A stretch of 64,000 nt of DNA, taken from positions 62,001 through 126,000 of the forward strand of contig CAMXCT020001142.1 of assembly GCA_947184155.2 (NCBI GenBank). The letters are read 5' to 3'. Positions 23,170 to 35,404 of this stretch are shown in pieces. A program made the translations under genes and the position numbers. The notes under the pieces are model-generated. The model was given only the letters and a program-made list of their open reading frames with translations, did no database searches and was not told where the DNA came from. Every line of letters starts with the position of its first letter. Position 1 is the first letter of the stretch. Origin of the DNA: Cladocopium goreaui. Taxonomy: Eukaryota > Sar > Dinophyceae > Suessiales > Symbiodiniaceae.

Positions 23170-23920
23170 ATCTAGCAATTCGTTTAAGTATTGTGAATCA
23201 GTTTGCCTTGCCGTTCATCAGCCTTTTTGTCCTGCCGACCCTGCCGTTTCTGTGTACCTCGGAAACTCTCCAACTTTGCGCAAGTGACGCTGCTCCGACC
23301 AGCCAGAAACATGGTCTTTTACAGTGACAGAGCACAGCCCGTGTTGGACCATTACATTTCAGGCTGAGGCTACATGCTTTCAGATGTGGTCCTCTTTCTT
23401 TTGATGGTTTTCTGGTGAGGTTGAACATATCGTGCATCTAATTCACTTGAACTTGAACAGTTGTTTAATGCCCACTCGTGGGTGTGACCGACTACCGTCC
23501 CGTCGAGGGAGTAACGCACCACCTTGTATCTAGGAATTGAATCCAGATTAAACCACTTCTGTTCTTTCGCACGGTTTCATCAACTAGTTCTCCATTCGGC
23601 CCCCTATTTCATGTGTGTGGTTCTTTTCCTATGTAGGTTGGGTCCTGCGCGTGCTGAGGCAGGCTTAGGTTTCGCCGTGGTAGGTTGGTTCAGGCGCTTC
23701 TGTCTTCCCCCCGGTCCGCTGGTTTTGCTCCGTTTCCGTCGGCCTCCGCTTTTCTTTTTTCTTGCCCTTTCAGGGTTTGCCCGCTCCCGGCCAGGTGTGT
23801 TGGTGTTTGCTCTTTGCATTCCCCTAATTTTCCATCTCATCTTCATGTTCATCTCACTCTCATCCTTGTTTTCATCCTCACCTCATTTTCAGGACCTCAC
23901 CCTGCCTTGAGCAGGGTGTG
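23170..23920. other. No gene seen
   Basis: Unique sequence between dispersed repeats. The frames here have no motif. Confidence 0.3.
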
Positions 23921-24165
23921 TGTGTGTGGAACGTCTGAACAGACGTAAAACTTCGCTGGCGGCTTATTTTATTTATACATCTTATTAGAGCAGGGGATCA
24001 CCAGGGTCCCGGGGAGGTCGGTGATCAACGAAGACACCTCCCCGGGTCGGTGATCAACGAAGACACCTCCCCGGGACCCGTGTAAACGTACCTGCGGGAC
24101 TTTGGTGGTGCACCTGGGCGCATTTAAGTCGCAGCTGGTTGGTGGCCACCATAGTCCCATATACA

Positions 24166-24240
24166 TATATATAATATATATAATACATATATAATATATA
24201 TAATATATATATATAATATATATAATATATATATATCACT
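24166..24240. repeat. AT dinucleotide-rich tract
   Basis: Runs of atatatataa inside the second large copy of the dispersed repeat. It is absent from the first copy, so it expanded or inserted later. Confidence 0.85.
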
Positions 24241-24785
24241 TATCTTATTTATTTGCGCGTTTTGGGGTTCAGTTCCCGACGGATCACTACAATGATCCAG
24301 TTCTTGTCTAGTGTGTGTGAAACATCTGAACAGATGTAAAACTTCTTCCTAATGGGTGTTGTCATTAGATGCGGCGGGCAGTGAAGCTCATGCCATCCGC
24401 TGCCCAACGAAGACGGTGGTTTGAGATTGTGATATCGGGACTGATCAATGATCCAGTTCCTTCCTATAGTGTGATTTCCTTGGTGGCTCTGACATGGTGC
24501 CATGGACCCATTTGAGGGAACCCTTTTGGGAGAATGTGGACGAACAGAACTCTGAATTTACACTTTGAATTTAATCCTTCGTCCACGTAAAATGAACAGT
24601 CGGCCATTCGTTTGTGCACCATTTTCTCGAGATCCCGCTGCCCCTGCCGTGGACATGGGATGTGGCTAACCTGAGAGCCACAACATCGATTTACCTTACA
24701 TCAATAATCTTGTTTACTTGCACGTTTTTGGATTCAGTTCCCGACGGATCACTTCAATGATCAAATTTTTTTCTAATGTGTGGGC

Positions 24786-25756
24786 ATCATGCGATTGGCC
24801 ATTTCCAGAGGAAGTAGTTATTGGCGCTTCGTTCGCGATTGCATGTTCTCTTTTGGGACATTTGTACTGAATTTACATCCTGCAGGGATTGAAGCCATCT
24901 GGTTCTTTGCCGGAGTGGCTCTTTGAAGAACGACCAGTATGGCTGGACGTAGGGAAACTCAAAATCCTGGAGTGTACTGTGTTTTCTTTAACAATCTTTT
25001 TGTTGAACAACTAGTGCCTTTCCAAACTGTTTGGTGGCATCCCTGCTTTTGAGGCTTTGCTGAGTTTCCTAGAGGATCCGGACGTGCTGCTTGCCACTGC
25101 CTCATTGAGCTTTTGGGATAAGTTGGACACAACACCCTGACCAACTCAGCAACATTCAGCAACTATTTATGTGGATCTCTGAAATGCAGGTCCGTTTGGG
25201 AGGCCGGGTCCTGAAAAGGGAGGATTCGAAATGGTCTCTATCTAGTGGGTCTTGAGGCATCCTTGTGCTCGCTCTAATTCCTTCTGGATTTCATACTTTT
25301 TCCTTATTTTTTCGAGAGTCTCCGAGTCATTCGGCAAGTTTTTTCCGATTGTAGTTCAGTACAGTTCTTTGCTGGTTCCTCACCTGGACCTTGACAACCT
25401 GTACTGATCATGTGTGTGGACGAAGTAGCCAAACCTATTTCATCCTATTCCCTTTCTTCGCGTTGACCGTCTATCTACATTGGTATTGTGTGCACCTATA
25501 TGTGCAAATGTTTGCAAATTGAATCTACATACTCCTGTCATTACATGCAACCCACATTCTGTCAGATTGAAAGATATGGAACGACTCCTAGGGTTTTGGA
25601 CTCATCGACCCGCGGACTCCTTCCAATCTGCCTCCTTTTTCCTGGTGTGGCCAGGGTCCCGCCGTGCCAGAGGGCTGAGACCGGCCAAAGGGCGGTTGCC
25701 GCAGCTGCAGGAGACCGTTCGATTCGTCGAGTCGACTGCATGAATAGACTCCGAAT
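24786..25756. other. No gene seen
   Basis: Unique sequence with only short unsupported frames on both strands. Confidence 0.35.
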
Positions 25757-26232
25757 GGATATGATATGATAATATATGATATGATATAATCTGGAATCTG
25801 ATTTATGATATGATATGATATGATTTGTGATTTGTGATTTGTGATTTGATATATGAGATGTATGGTTCAACATATGATATGATATGATATGATATGATAT
25901 GGTATGATATGGTATGGTGTGATATATGATATGTTTTGATATGATATGATATGATTTGTGATTTGATATATGATATATTATATATGGTTCAAAATATGAT
26001 ATGATTTGATTTGATATGGTACGATATGATATATAATATGATTTGATATGATATGATTTGTGATTTGATATATGATATGATATATGATATGGTATGATAT
26101 GATTTGATATCATATGATTTGTGATTTGATATATGATATGATTTGATATGATATGATTTGAAATGATATGATTTGATCTGATATGATATGATATGAAATG
26201 ATATTTGGTATGATATGATATGATATGCCGGA
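25757..26232. repeat. Degenerate gatatgatat array
   Basis: About 475 bp of 5-bp steps (gatat, gattt, gatatg) with words such as tgatttgtgatttgatatat. The minus-strand open frame is an artefact of the repeat. Confidence 0.9.
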
Positions 26233-27694
26233 TTGATATATTCTATGTGTCGATAATAATATATATATATACACACATACATACAGTACATATATATATA
26301 TAAATACATGTCAGATATGATTCATGATATGAAATCCATAGAATTTGCTGAGGAGGTAGCTGTACCCATGGAGCAGCTGCGAAGTTGGGGACGAGAAGAG
26401 CTGCAAGAGGACCCACATTTTTTTTCTTCTCAGGGAGCTGCTGGACTATACAGAACTGTTTCGGGATGAGATGATGTTTGAGTATTCGGGGCCTTTTTCA
26501 GAGTCCAAGGGTGAAGCGAACTTTAGGAAACCTATACCTACTGGTATGCTTATTTATGTTTGCCTACGTATGAAAGCATTGGAGCCTTGAGGTTGGAATC
26601 CATAGGGTTCGTGAGTCAAGTGACTCTATAATCCGCCCCCCTCACAGGCAGCTGATCAAGGCCGCCAGGTTGGAAGAGCAGCGGAGTTAAGTTTTCCTGT
26701 GCTTTGTCAAGTCGGAGAGATACAGCAGAAAACATCAAAACAATTATATAAGATGGAAATGCCTTCACTTGACAGGAAAAAATCAACAGAATATCTACTT
26801 CTGGAGACAGTCCTGTTCCTGTTTCTTTGGCAGGTTCGACCTGTGGCAGTTTTTGCAGCCGATGCTGAAAATGCAGCTGATGCTGTACAGGTGCCAATTG
26901 GCAGCTCAAGGGGAGTTCAAAAAAACACTACTTTTTGCACTTTCCTTTTCGAAAAACGATAAGGTTTCAGGTTTACAGCTGTGGAGGAACATGGACAGTC
27001 CGACACCATTTTCAAGTGACCCAGTCTTCATGTCTTCGCAGAGCTTTCTTGGCCCCAAGGTGTTGCGATCTATGGGTTTCAAACGCTTGGCCAACCTTCA
27101 CACCAAGGAGGGGTCTTTGTGATTGCGGTGCCCCGGTTTTGCAGTCAGTGTGACTTTCAGTCTGAACAATTTGACTCTAGACACATGCGCAATTCACTGG
27201 CAGGTGTGTTTAATGGCAGTCTGATATCAGCATCGTCAGAGACCTGGGAGGCTTTTCTGCAGCAGTTGCAAGACCTCCCCCGGAGTGACAATCCATGACG
27301 CAGCAGAAAAATGCTGCTGCTGTGTCTTAGAACATGAATTTGAAAGGGGCAGGGGTGCGATGCTAAGACCCAATGGCCCTGGAACTTGAGCTGCGCGAAG
27401 ACCGGAATATGACATTGAAATATATTGAAATATATTGTCGAAGGAAGTTTAGAAGTCAAACTTCTGGAGAGACGGAAAAGCAGAGGTGGGAAGAGTCAGA
27501 GAAGAGAAGAGAAGAAGAGAGAAGATCAGAGAAGAGAAAGAGTAAGAAGAAACACGATGCAGGTGCGGGAAAAGGTAGAAAAGTCGCGAAACACTGCGTT
27601 TTTTCCAATGATTTGTGGTTCAGGAAGGTCGAAAAGTAGGCTTGCTAAAGCGGCCGGGTGCGGAGCCATCTGGCTAGATGCGAGATGAAAAATT
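26233..27694. other. No gene seen; GA-rich patch
   Basis: Unique sequence with AT runs near 26260-26300 and an Arg/Lys/Glu-coding GA-rich stretch at about 27475-27560. Plus-strand frames at 26699-27122 look unstructured and are not supported. Confidence 0.35.
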
Positions 27695-27975
27695 GCACGC
27701 CGTTTCGGCGCGAAGCACATTTGGAAGTCAAAATGCACAAAGCACACCAACGTCGGACCACTTTTGGAAGCTGGGATGTGGAAAAAGTGCACGCCGTTGT
27801 GGCGCGAAGCGCAGTTCGAAGTAAAAACGTACAAAGCACACCATGCTCGGAGCACTTTTGGAAGTTGAGATGTCGAAAAAGTGCACGGCGTTGTGGCGCG
27901 AAGCACAGCAAGATGCAGTTCACATGGCCGGTGCAGTACAAGAGACATGTTTATCAGACATGTTAGGAGGCCAGG
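27695..27975. repeat. 94-bp tandem repeat, three copies
   Basis: Units start gcacg(c/g)cgtt at 27695, 27789 and 27883, each followed by cgcgaagc and acttttggaag. Both strands stay open across it, giving repeat-derived frames. Confidence 0.9.
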
Positions 27976-28175
27976 GCGCTGATTTCCTGAGAGCGGTTGC
28001 ATTTCGGAGCATCAGATCTTCAGGTTTGCTAAGATGCTTTTGCGTGAGAGGTGCAGCACTTCGTATGACCTGGCATCACTTTTTCGTGGCGGGCTCAGTA
28101 CTTTAGGCAGATGGAGTGGACAAATCGCAAAAACGCATTGGTACGAAGCCGTCAGCTCTGCACTCAGCTTTCTAT

Positions 28176-28365
28176 TTTTGAAGGAAGTCTCGCAGAATTG
28201 CTTCGTTTTTGATGTTGTCACCGTCGAAAAATGAGGAAGTCTCCCAGAATTGCTTCGTTTTTGCTCTTGTCAACTTCGAAAATTGAGGAAGTCTCGCAGA
28301 ATTGCTGCGTTTTTGACGTTGTCAAGTTGAAACATTGAGGAAACCTCGCAGAATTGCTTCGTTTT
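28176..28365. repeat. 50-bp tandem repeat, about four copies
   Basis: Copies of gaggaagtctcgcagaattg followed by cttcgttttt and ttgtcaa. A lone related copy (ttgaaggaagtctcgca) is at about 19163, so the family is dispersed. Confidence 0.85.
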
Positions 28366-28369
28366 CAAG

Positions 28370-28937
28370 ATAGATAGATAGATAGATTAGGTTAGATTAG
28401 AATAGATTAGATTAGATAGAAACAAAGTTTAGATTAGAATAGATTAGATAGCCCGATAGACAGATAGATAGGTAGACAGATAGCTGGATAGATAGATAGA
28501 TTAGATTAGATTAGCTTAGCTTAGCTTAGCTTAGCTCAGATAGATAGATAGACAGTATAGTATAGTATCGTATCGTGTCGTATCGTATCGTATCGTATCG
28601 TATAGTATAGTATAGTATAGAATAGAATAGATAGAAATCAAGAAAGATAGATAGATAGATCGTATAGATAGATAGACAGATAGATAAATAGATAGATTAG
28701 ATTAGATAGATTAGATTAGATTAGATTGGTTTAGTTTAGTTTAGTTCAGTTTAGAGTAGATTAGATTAGATTAGCTAGATAGATAGATAAATCGGATAGA
28801 TAAGATAGATAAGATAGATAAGATAGATAAGATAGATAGATAGATAGACAGATAGATAGATAGACAGATAGATTAGATTAGGTTAGGTTAGACTAGAACA
28901 GATTAGATTAGATTAGATTAGAATAGATTAGACCGAC

Positions 28938-28980
<43 letters not shown>
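28370..28980. repeat. Compound gata/gatta microsatellite
   Basis: Blocks of gatagata, gattagatta, ttagc, tatcg and tatag steps, in total about 610 bp. No frame survives. Confidence 0.95.
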
Positions 28981-29400
28981 CAACTACAACTACAACTACA
29001 ACTACACTACGCTACATTACAAACAACTACAAGTACCACTACACCACAGCTACAACTACAACTTCAACCCCAACCTCCACTTCAACTACACTACAGCTAC
29101 AACTACCACTAACACCAAGGCTTTAACTACAACTACAACTTCAATTTCAACTTTCAACTACACTACAACTACAACTACAAATACCACAACACTACACTAC
29201 AACTACCATTACCACCACGGCTATAACCACAACTACAACTACAACTACCGCTAAACTACACTCCTTTACACTACAACCGCAACCACAACTACCACTACAC
29301 TACAACGACAACTGCAACTACCACTACACTACTACTACAACTGCAACTACAACTAGAACTACAAACTACACCACACCACACCACACCACACCACATTCAG
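28979..29400. repeat. Degenerate actaca microsatellite
   Basis: About 420 bp of ctacaa, ctacca and cacca steps directly abutting the gata array. Confidence 0.95.
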
Positions 29401-31207
29401 CAGTTGTGGGTGAGGTGACCGGTGACCACTGCAACCACTCCAAAAAACACAAACCCAACCACGTTTCGGTCCATCAGTGGATTCGCTCTGCCATCCATGC
29501 ATCAGAACAACTCACCTCTCCTATAGTTTCAGTTCTTTGAAACTTCCGCCACTGCCTGGTGCGGTACTACTGGAGGCATATTGAAATATATTGCGTTTCA
29601 TTCTGCAGATGTTTTTGTGCATTTGACTTTCCATCTGTAGCGCTTCAGCAATCAAGTCTAGTAGCGTTACATAGCTTCAGACATGGCTCCTCAGCTGCTT
29701 TCACAATGGAGGCGCTTGACGCATGAACCACAGGACGCATCTAGCGCTTCAAGGACATGTCAGAACACACGGGTCGCAAGATCCCAGCCACCGCAGTGGG
29801 GTGTCGCACTGTGAAGCCATGGGAAATATTAGCACTTTGGCTGCAGGGCTGTGGAGGTCCATGGAGACGAAATCTTTCTCTGGAGAAAGCTCTGCGAATT
29901 GTGGATGTGTTGTCTCCCAGGTGACCATGTGAAGTTGTGCAATGAGGCGGGAGACCACCAACTTTATCAGCCGCAATGTTTGAGTTCCGACTCGTGGAAG
30001 GAAACAAAACAACTGTATACAATAATATATATATATTATATTTATATATATTATATATATATGAGATTACATATAATACACACACATACAAACACCAACA
30101 TATTGGATCATATTCCTCCATCGTTCCACCATTCATTCACTCAGAGCCAATCTGGGATTGGAAGATCAGATTGCCGTACTTGGCACGATGTTTGTCATTG
30201 AAGGAACTGCAAATGGCATGTGTCATGAATTGTAAGTCTTGGAATCTTCAGAATCCGAAAGTGTGTTGTGACAGGAGTGTGCTGTGCGTGCTAGTGAGTA
30301 CGTCAGGCTGGTAAGAGTGGGTGATTTGTTGCATGCTTTCCAGACTTGAAGATATCAGACATTTTTGAGATTCTTTGGGATTCCTTGAGATTTTTCGAGA
30401 TTCTTTGAGTTAGTGATCTTTAGCACAAAAACAGAAGACCGAGATCATTGGCCCGTTGCTGAAAGATCAGAAAGCCGCAAGGGATGGCCAGATTCGCATG
30501 GAGAAGGTGATGGACGAAGATAGGCCAGGCATTGGAACTTGGAACTTCTTGGCAGTCCAACATGTATGACATGTATGACATTGAGATGAACAGTGATGGG
30601 AATGGGTCATTGCTGTCCGCTGCGGGCGTTCTCCCAAGCTTTCTGAATCATATCTGCAGAAAAGACATGCGAAAAACAGTAAGTAGAAAAGCTGAGTTCT
30701 TGCAGTGGCGTTGCTAGAGAAAGTATCGTGTGCTTTCACCACACTTTTCGAGCCTCAGCATCTTGCATTTCAGCATTTTTGCAGCCACTCAACCGTGAAA
30801 GCCATGCCAAATTCCCTTGTCGTCACGGAACTGCCGACAAAGCAACCGACAGTGCAAGCAAACCAACAACCCAGTATATAAGCCCCCAACTCACTCTTGC
30901 AAAGCAAATTGCAAATTGATGGCGGTAACCATTGGTGTGTCTGGCAAGGCCTCTTGTTAGCAACTACAGATGTGAAGTTTGTCGAGGAATGAGTGAAGCC
31001 TTACCTGGCAACGTGTGGATTCCCTGCCCTGCAATGACTTAGGTGGACCCCGGACGAGAAGATTCTGAGCGAAGCTTGCCAGAATTTGGCTGGCGCTTCC
31101 AAGGTATCTCCTGATGTATTGACCAAAAGTTGGGGCTTTGAACACTTGGAGATAAAGGCATTCAATTGCATTTCTCATACATATTGCTTATGTACTTCAT
31201 TTTTTTC
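29401..31207. other. No gene seen
   Basis: Unique sequence with an AT run at about 30022-30062. Short frames on both strands lack motifs. Confidence 0.35.
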
Positions 31208-33070
31208 CCCAAACCGTGTACTGTTAGGGGTTCTTAATGCTTTCTTAAGGTGTCCGCCTTGGTGTTGGATGGTGTGTCCGCCTTCCCGAGGGTCTTGTCT
31301 CCCCTTGGCTCCCCTTGTACCTGTTCGTGTTTCCCTTTGTTGGATGGTGTGTCCGCCTTCCCGAGGGTCTTGTCTCCCCTTGTCTCCCTTCTTGTTTCCC
31401 GTTGTTGGATGGTGTGTCCGCCTTTCCGAGGGTCTTGTCTCCCCTGTCTGTTTCCCTTTGTTGGATCGCGTGTCTGCCTTCCCAAGGTCTTGTCTCCCCT
31501 TGTCTCCCCACGAAATGCCTGTGTTGGATGGTGCCTCCGCCTTCCCAAGGTCTTGTCTCCCCTTGTCGTCTTCCATTGTCTCCCATCTCCCTTCTTGTTT
31601 CCCTTTCTTGGATGGTGTGCCCGCCTTCTCGGGGTCTTGTCTCCCCTGGTCTCCCATTGTCCCCCATTGTTCCCCTTTCTCTCCCATTGTCTACCACATG
31701 GTGTGTCCGCCTTCCTGACGTCTTGTCTCCGAATTGTCTCCCATTGTCCCCACATGTGTGCCTGTGTTGGATGGTGTGCCCGCCTTCCTGAGGTCTTGCC
31801 TCCCCTTGTCTCCTATTGTCTCCCTTCTTGTCTATCCTTGTGTCCGGTTGTCTCCCATTGTCTCCCATTGTCTCCCGACATGTGTGCCTGTGTTGGCTGG
31901 TTCACTTTCCCGAAGTCTTGTTTTAGATATGTGTGCCGCATGCCTGTGTTGGATGGTGTGTCCGCCTTCCCGATGTCTTGTCTCCCCTTGTGTCCCCACA
32001 TGTGTACCTGTGTTGGATGGTGCCTCTGCCTTGGATGATGTGTCCGCCCTTCGCGGTCTTGTCTCCCCTTGTCTGCCTGTGTTGGATGGTGTGTCCGCCT
32101 TCCCGATGTCTTGTCTCCCCTTGTGTCCCCACATGTGTACCTGTGTTGGATGGTGCCTCTGCCTTGGATGATGTGTCCGCCCTTCGCGGTCTTGTCTCCC
32201 CTTGTCTGCCTGTGTTGGATGGTGTGTCCGCCTTCCCGATGTCTTGTCTCCCCTTGTGTCCCCACATGTGTACCTGTGTTGGATGGTGCCTCTGCCTTGG
32301 ATGATGTGTCCGCCCTTCGCGGTCTTGTCTCCCCTTGTCTGCCTGTGTTGGATGGTGCGTCCGCCTTCCCGAGGTCTTGTTTCCCCTTGTCTCCCATCTC
32401 CCTTCTTGTCCCTTTGTTGGATGGTGTGCCTGCCTTCCCGACGTCTTGTTTCCCCTTGTCTCCCATTGTCTCCTCACATGCGCGCCTGTGTTGGATGGTT
32501 TGTCCGCCACCCCGAGGTCTTGTCTCCACTTGTCTTCCATTGTCCCCCTTCCTGTTTCCCCGTCTCCCCTTGTCTCCGGTTGTGTGCCATTGTTTCCCAT
32601 TATCTCCACATCTATCCCTGTCCTGGATGGTGTGTCCGGATGGTGTCTCCGCCTTGGATCACATCCGCCTTGAAGAGGCCTTGTCTCCCCTTGTCTCCCA
32701 TTGTCTCCCCACATGTGTGCCTGTGTTGGATGGTGTGTCCGCCTTCCCGAGGTTTTGGCTCCCTTGTCTCCTTGCTTGTCTCCCAGCTTGTCTTCCTTCT
32801 TGTCTCCCAGCTTGTCTCCCAACTAGTCTTTCTTCTTGTTTCTCTTTGTGGCGGGTGGTCTGATTTTGCATTTTTTTTCAAACAGTGTACTGTTAGGGGT
32901 TCTTAAGGCTTTCTTAAGGTGTCCGCCTTGGTGTTGGATGGTGTGCCTTCCCGAGGTCTTGTCTTCTATCTTGTGTCCCAGCTTGTCTTTCTTCTTGTTT
33001 CCCTTAGTGGCAGGTGGTCTCATTTTGCATTTTGGCCCAAACAGTGTGCGGTTAGGGGTTCTTAATGTTT
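31208..33070. repeat. Large minisatellite with CTTGTCTCCC core
   Basis: Units of roughly 60-70 bp built from tgttggatggtgtgtccgcc, ttcccgaggtcttgtctccc and cttgtctcccattg. A word containing gtgtactgttaggggttctt borders it at about 31215 and 32885, and a variant recurs at about 33040, so the border sequence is itself repeated. All frames on both strands are nearly stop-free, producing long artefactual proteins. Confidence 0.93.
31942..32340. repeat. 133-bp higher-order unit, three exact steps
   Basis: gcctgtgttggatggtg starts at 31942, 32075, 32208 and 32341, a constant 133 bp. Each unit combines one long and one short minisatellite variant (the latter with gcctctgccttggatgatg). Confidence 0.92.
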
Positions 33071-33907
33071 TCTCATGTCATGTGTTCGACCCTGTTCCTC
33101 AAAAACACGTCTTGAATCCAGCCACTGTTTGGGGTCTACGGTGGTGTAATTTTTTCTTTACCATGAATGTGCCACAAGTGAAGTAGTCCATTTAGGTCAA
33201 CTGGGTAACCCGTTTGTAGCCTTCTGCATGCAAGCTACTAAGGCATAAAACTCAATGCCAAGTCTGAGCGAACGGCTTGCTTTTGCATCTACGATAATGA
33301 GCCTCTCTGCCTGACTTGCGTCCCCGCAAAGACAGCAACTTACTTGTGTGAAGAATCTACGGAGTCTAGGTTGGTTAGCTCATGTGATAGATTCTTACCA
33401 AGACCATCAAATTCATTCTCTACCGATTCTGTGCAGTAAGATGCACAAGATGACGCAGGTTCCGCATGTGGCTACACACACAAGCGTTCAGCAGTGACCT
33501 TTCTTGCCCGGCTATTCCATTTGGTTGCATATATATATATGCATATACAACATCATCACAAATAAGCAAGATACTCTGCTCTTCTGATATGGGCAGAAGC
33601 GCCCTGAACAATCCTGAACTGAGGGCGGATCCTCGCATTTGCGTTTGGAAGAATGGAAAGGCTTTCCCATCGCCAAACATTGCGACTCATCGGGGGAAGG
33701 CCCTGGTGGCTGCAACTGATGTTTCCCACTTTTGAGACAGGTTGGCATTATGCACTTCATCAACAGATCCTTCCTTTATATCCCTTTATGCAATATGGAA
33801 ACACATTGATGAGTGAATCCTTGCCTTCAAGCCTAAAACCAGCTCAGCGACACAGTTGTGTTTGTATTTGAGGAAATCCATGACGTCGTGAGTTGTGAGG
33901 CAGCATA
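33071..33907. other. Upstream region of the EF-hand gene
   Basis: Unique sequence with a short AT run at about 33528-33545. No relict spliced-leader sequence and no classical TATA box were found. A cag/tag at 33901-33907, just before the coding frame opens, could be an intron acceptor. Confidence 0.4.
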
Positions 33908-35404
33908 GTGGCTCCGCATCTCAGAGTATATAGAGTTGTCGATGTTGCGTCGGAAGCCATGTGGTATATCACGGGTCCGAAGCTGGCGCAGAGGGCTGCT
34001 CGTCATGCCTGGGTAGGCACTGGATCAGAGACAGTTGCAGATGCATATGGCCGAGCTGGAGATGAACGCTATCCCCTGGATGTACAAGACTTTCTGAAAT
34101 TGTTGCGACGCAAATTTGGTACCTTAGTTCGAGCCTGGCGCGTCGCACTGGACAAAGATAGTGGAAGCGAATTGGAATTTTGTGAATTTGTGGCTGCCGT
34201 GCGCCAAATGGGCGCGGGGCAGAATGCGAGAAGCCTTTGGTTCAACTTGGATGTGGATCAGAGTGGCACCTTGAGTCTTTACGACTTGGACCCAATTGCT
34301 GCCCATGCTTTGGACAAATTCCGCTATCTCTGTACCAGTCAGTATGGCTCCATTCAGAATGCTTTTGCCAATGTCTTGGATTTGAACAAGTCCGGCATGA
34401 TTGATATTGATGAGTTCATTGAATGCACGGGAGAGATGGGCTATGATGCAGCCGCCGCACAAGAGCTTTTCGGCTTTCTGCGGCCACGGCCAGGGGCTCG
34501 CGTGTTGAAGTCCATTGATTTGGATTTTTTGCAAAAATGGGAAAATGCCAAACAAGAGAAGAAGGAGAAGGCTGGCACTTTGCATGTAGGCTGGGTGAAT
34601 CGAGATCCATGCGCAGCCTGGGAATATCGGCAAATGGCAGAGAAATTGGCCGCATCTGGCGATACAATTGCCGCTCCCAGAGAAAAGCAGAGGATGTCGG
34701 AAACTCCCTTTACAGCAACTGCTGTGGCAATTGCAAAAGCCACAGCACACGCACATGCTGGTGAGTCAGATTCAGCTGGCAAAGAGAGAGCTGAAACTTT
34801 GACTTCACTGACTTCACTCTTTCCAGCTGATGCGAAGAAAGCTGCTGGGCATCGAAGAGTGGAGAATCATGCAACAGCTGCGTCCATCATGAAAGCAGGA
34901 GAGAGCATTGGATGTTACAGTATGCGCCTAGCTTCTGATAATGAAACAGCTTTTAGCCGCTTTATCCAATATTTGTTGGACAGGTTCAAATCCTTGGCGG
35001 CTGCCTGGGATGCTATGGATCCACAGGACACTGGAGAGGTCACAAGGTCAGGTTTTGCCTCTGTTGTTTGTTTCAAGCTGGGCTATTGCAAGAAGGCACC
35101 AGAAGCTCGCAGGCTCTTTGAAGCTTTGCCTAAAAAGGACGCACATCGCATCACATGGAGAGATTTGGGACTGACGGCTGAAGATTGGCTGGAGTTTTCA
35201 ACTCAGAAGAAATGGGATGTGCTGCAGAAACGCTTAGAAGCGCAGAAGAGAAGAGCCGGAGATGGTGCCAGAAAGGCACTCCAGCAACATTACGAGCGGT
35301 CTTTGAAGAAGGGACCACAGGTGAAGCTTGTTTTCGGTGAGAAACCTCCCGTATACCATGACAACTTACCAAAGTGGTGGTCTAGGCCTCTGTCTGCCAG
35401 ATAG
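33908..35404 (+). CDS. EF-hand calcium-binding protein
   Basis: An uninterrupted frame of 498 codons. It is open from a TGA at 33896; the first in-frame ATG is at 33959 (codon 18 of the open frame), so either translation starts there or an upstream exon joins near 33905. EF-hand loops (numbered from 33908) are DKDSGSELEFCE (82-93), DVDQSGTLSLYD (115-126) and DLNKSGMIDIDE (158-169), all with acidic residues at the calcium positions. A weak fourth, DPQDTGEVTRSG (371-382), lacks the final acid. Between the pairs lies a low-complexity Ala/Glu/Lys linker. The C-terminal part is basic and helical. No signal peptide or membrane segment is seen. A calcium sensor or regulator is likely; partner unknown. 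It sits between two related minisatellites. Confidence 0.82.
   Translation: MAPHLRVYRVVDVASEAMWYITGPKLAQRAARHAWVGTGSETVADAYGRAGDERYPLDVQDFLKLLRRKFGTLVRAWRVALDKDSGSELEFCEFVAAVRQMGAGQNARSLWFNLDVDQSGTLSLYDLDPIAAHALDKFRYLCTSQYGSIQNAFANVLDLNKSGMIDIDEFIECTGEMGYDAAAAQELFGFLRPRPGARVLKSIDLDFLQKWENAKQEKKEKAGTLHVGWVNRDPCAAWEYRQMAEKLAASGDTIAAPREKQRMSETPFTATAVAIAKATAHAHAGESDSAGKERAETLTSLTSLFPADAKKAAGHRRVENHATAASIMKAGESIGCYSMRLASDNETAFSRFIQYLLDRFKSLAAAWDAMDPQDTGEVTRSGFASVVCFKLGYCKKAPEARRLFEALPKKDAHRITWRDLGLTAEDWLEFSTQKKWDVLQKRLEAQKRRAGDGARKALQQHYERSLKKGPQVKLVFGEKPPVYHDNLPKWWSRPLSAR

Larger units (their letters stand above)
22761..24785 (+). repeat. Family of dispersed repeats in several copies
   Basis: Two modules alternate. 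One carries cagttcccgacggatcac, present near 22782, 23028, 24271 and 24739. The other, about 150-200 bp, runs from a palindrome through gtaaaacttcgctggcggct to gcatttaagtcgcagctgg, present at 22836-22990 and 23931-24150. The second copy of the latter has an internal duplication of gtcggtgatcaacgaagaca. Copies at 23.07 and 24.47 kb also share gacatggtgccatggaccca. Confidence 0.8.

Noticed and set aside
30865..30885. TATA-like box (agtatataagc)
   Set aside because: No gene follows, and dinoflagellate promoters usually lack a TATA box.
31175..32906. Several plus- and minus-strand frames of 150-300 codons
   Set aside because: Repeat-derived from the minisatellite, with overlapping frames of equal quality and no domain.
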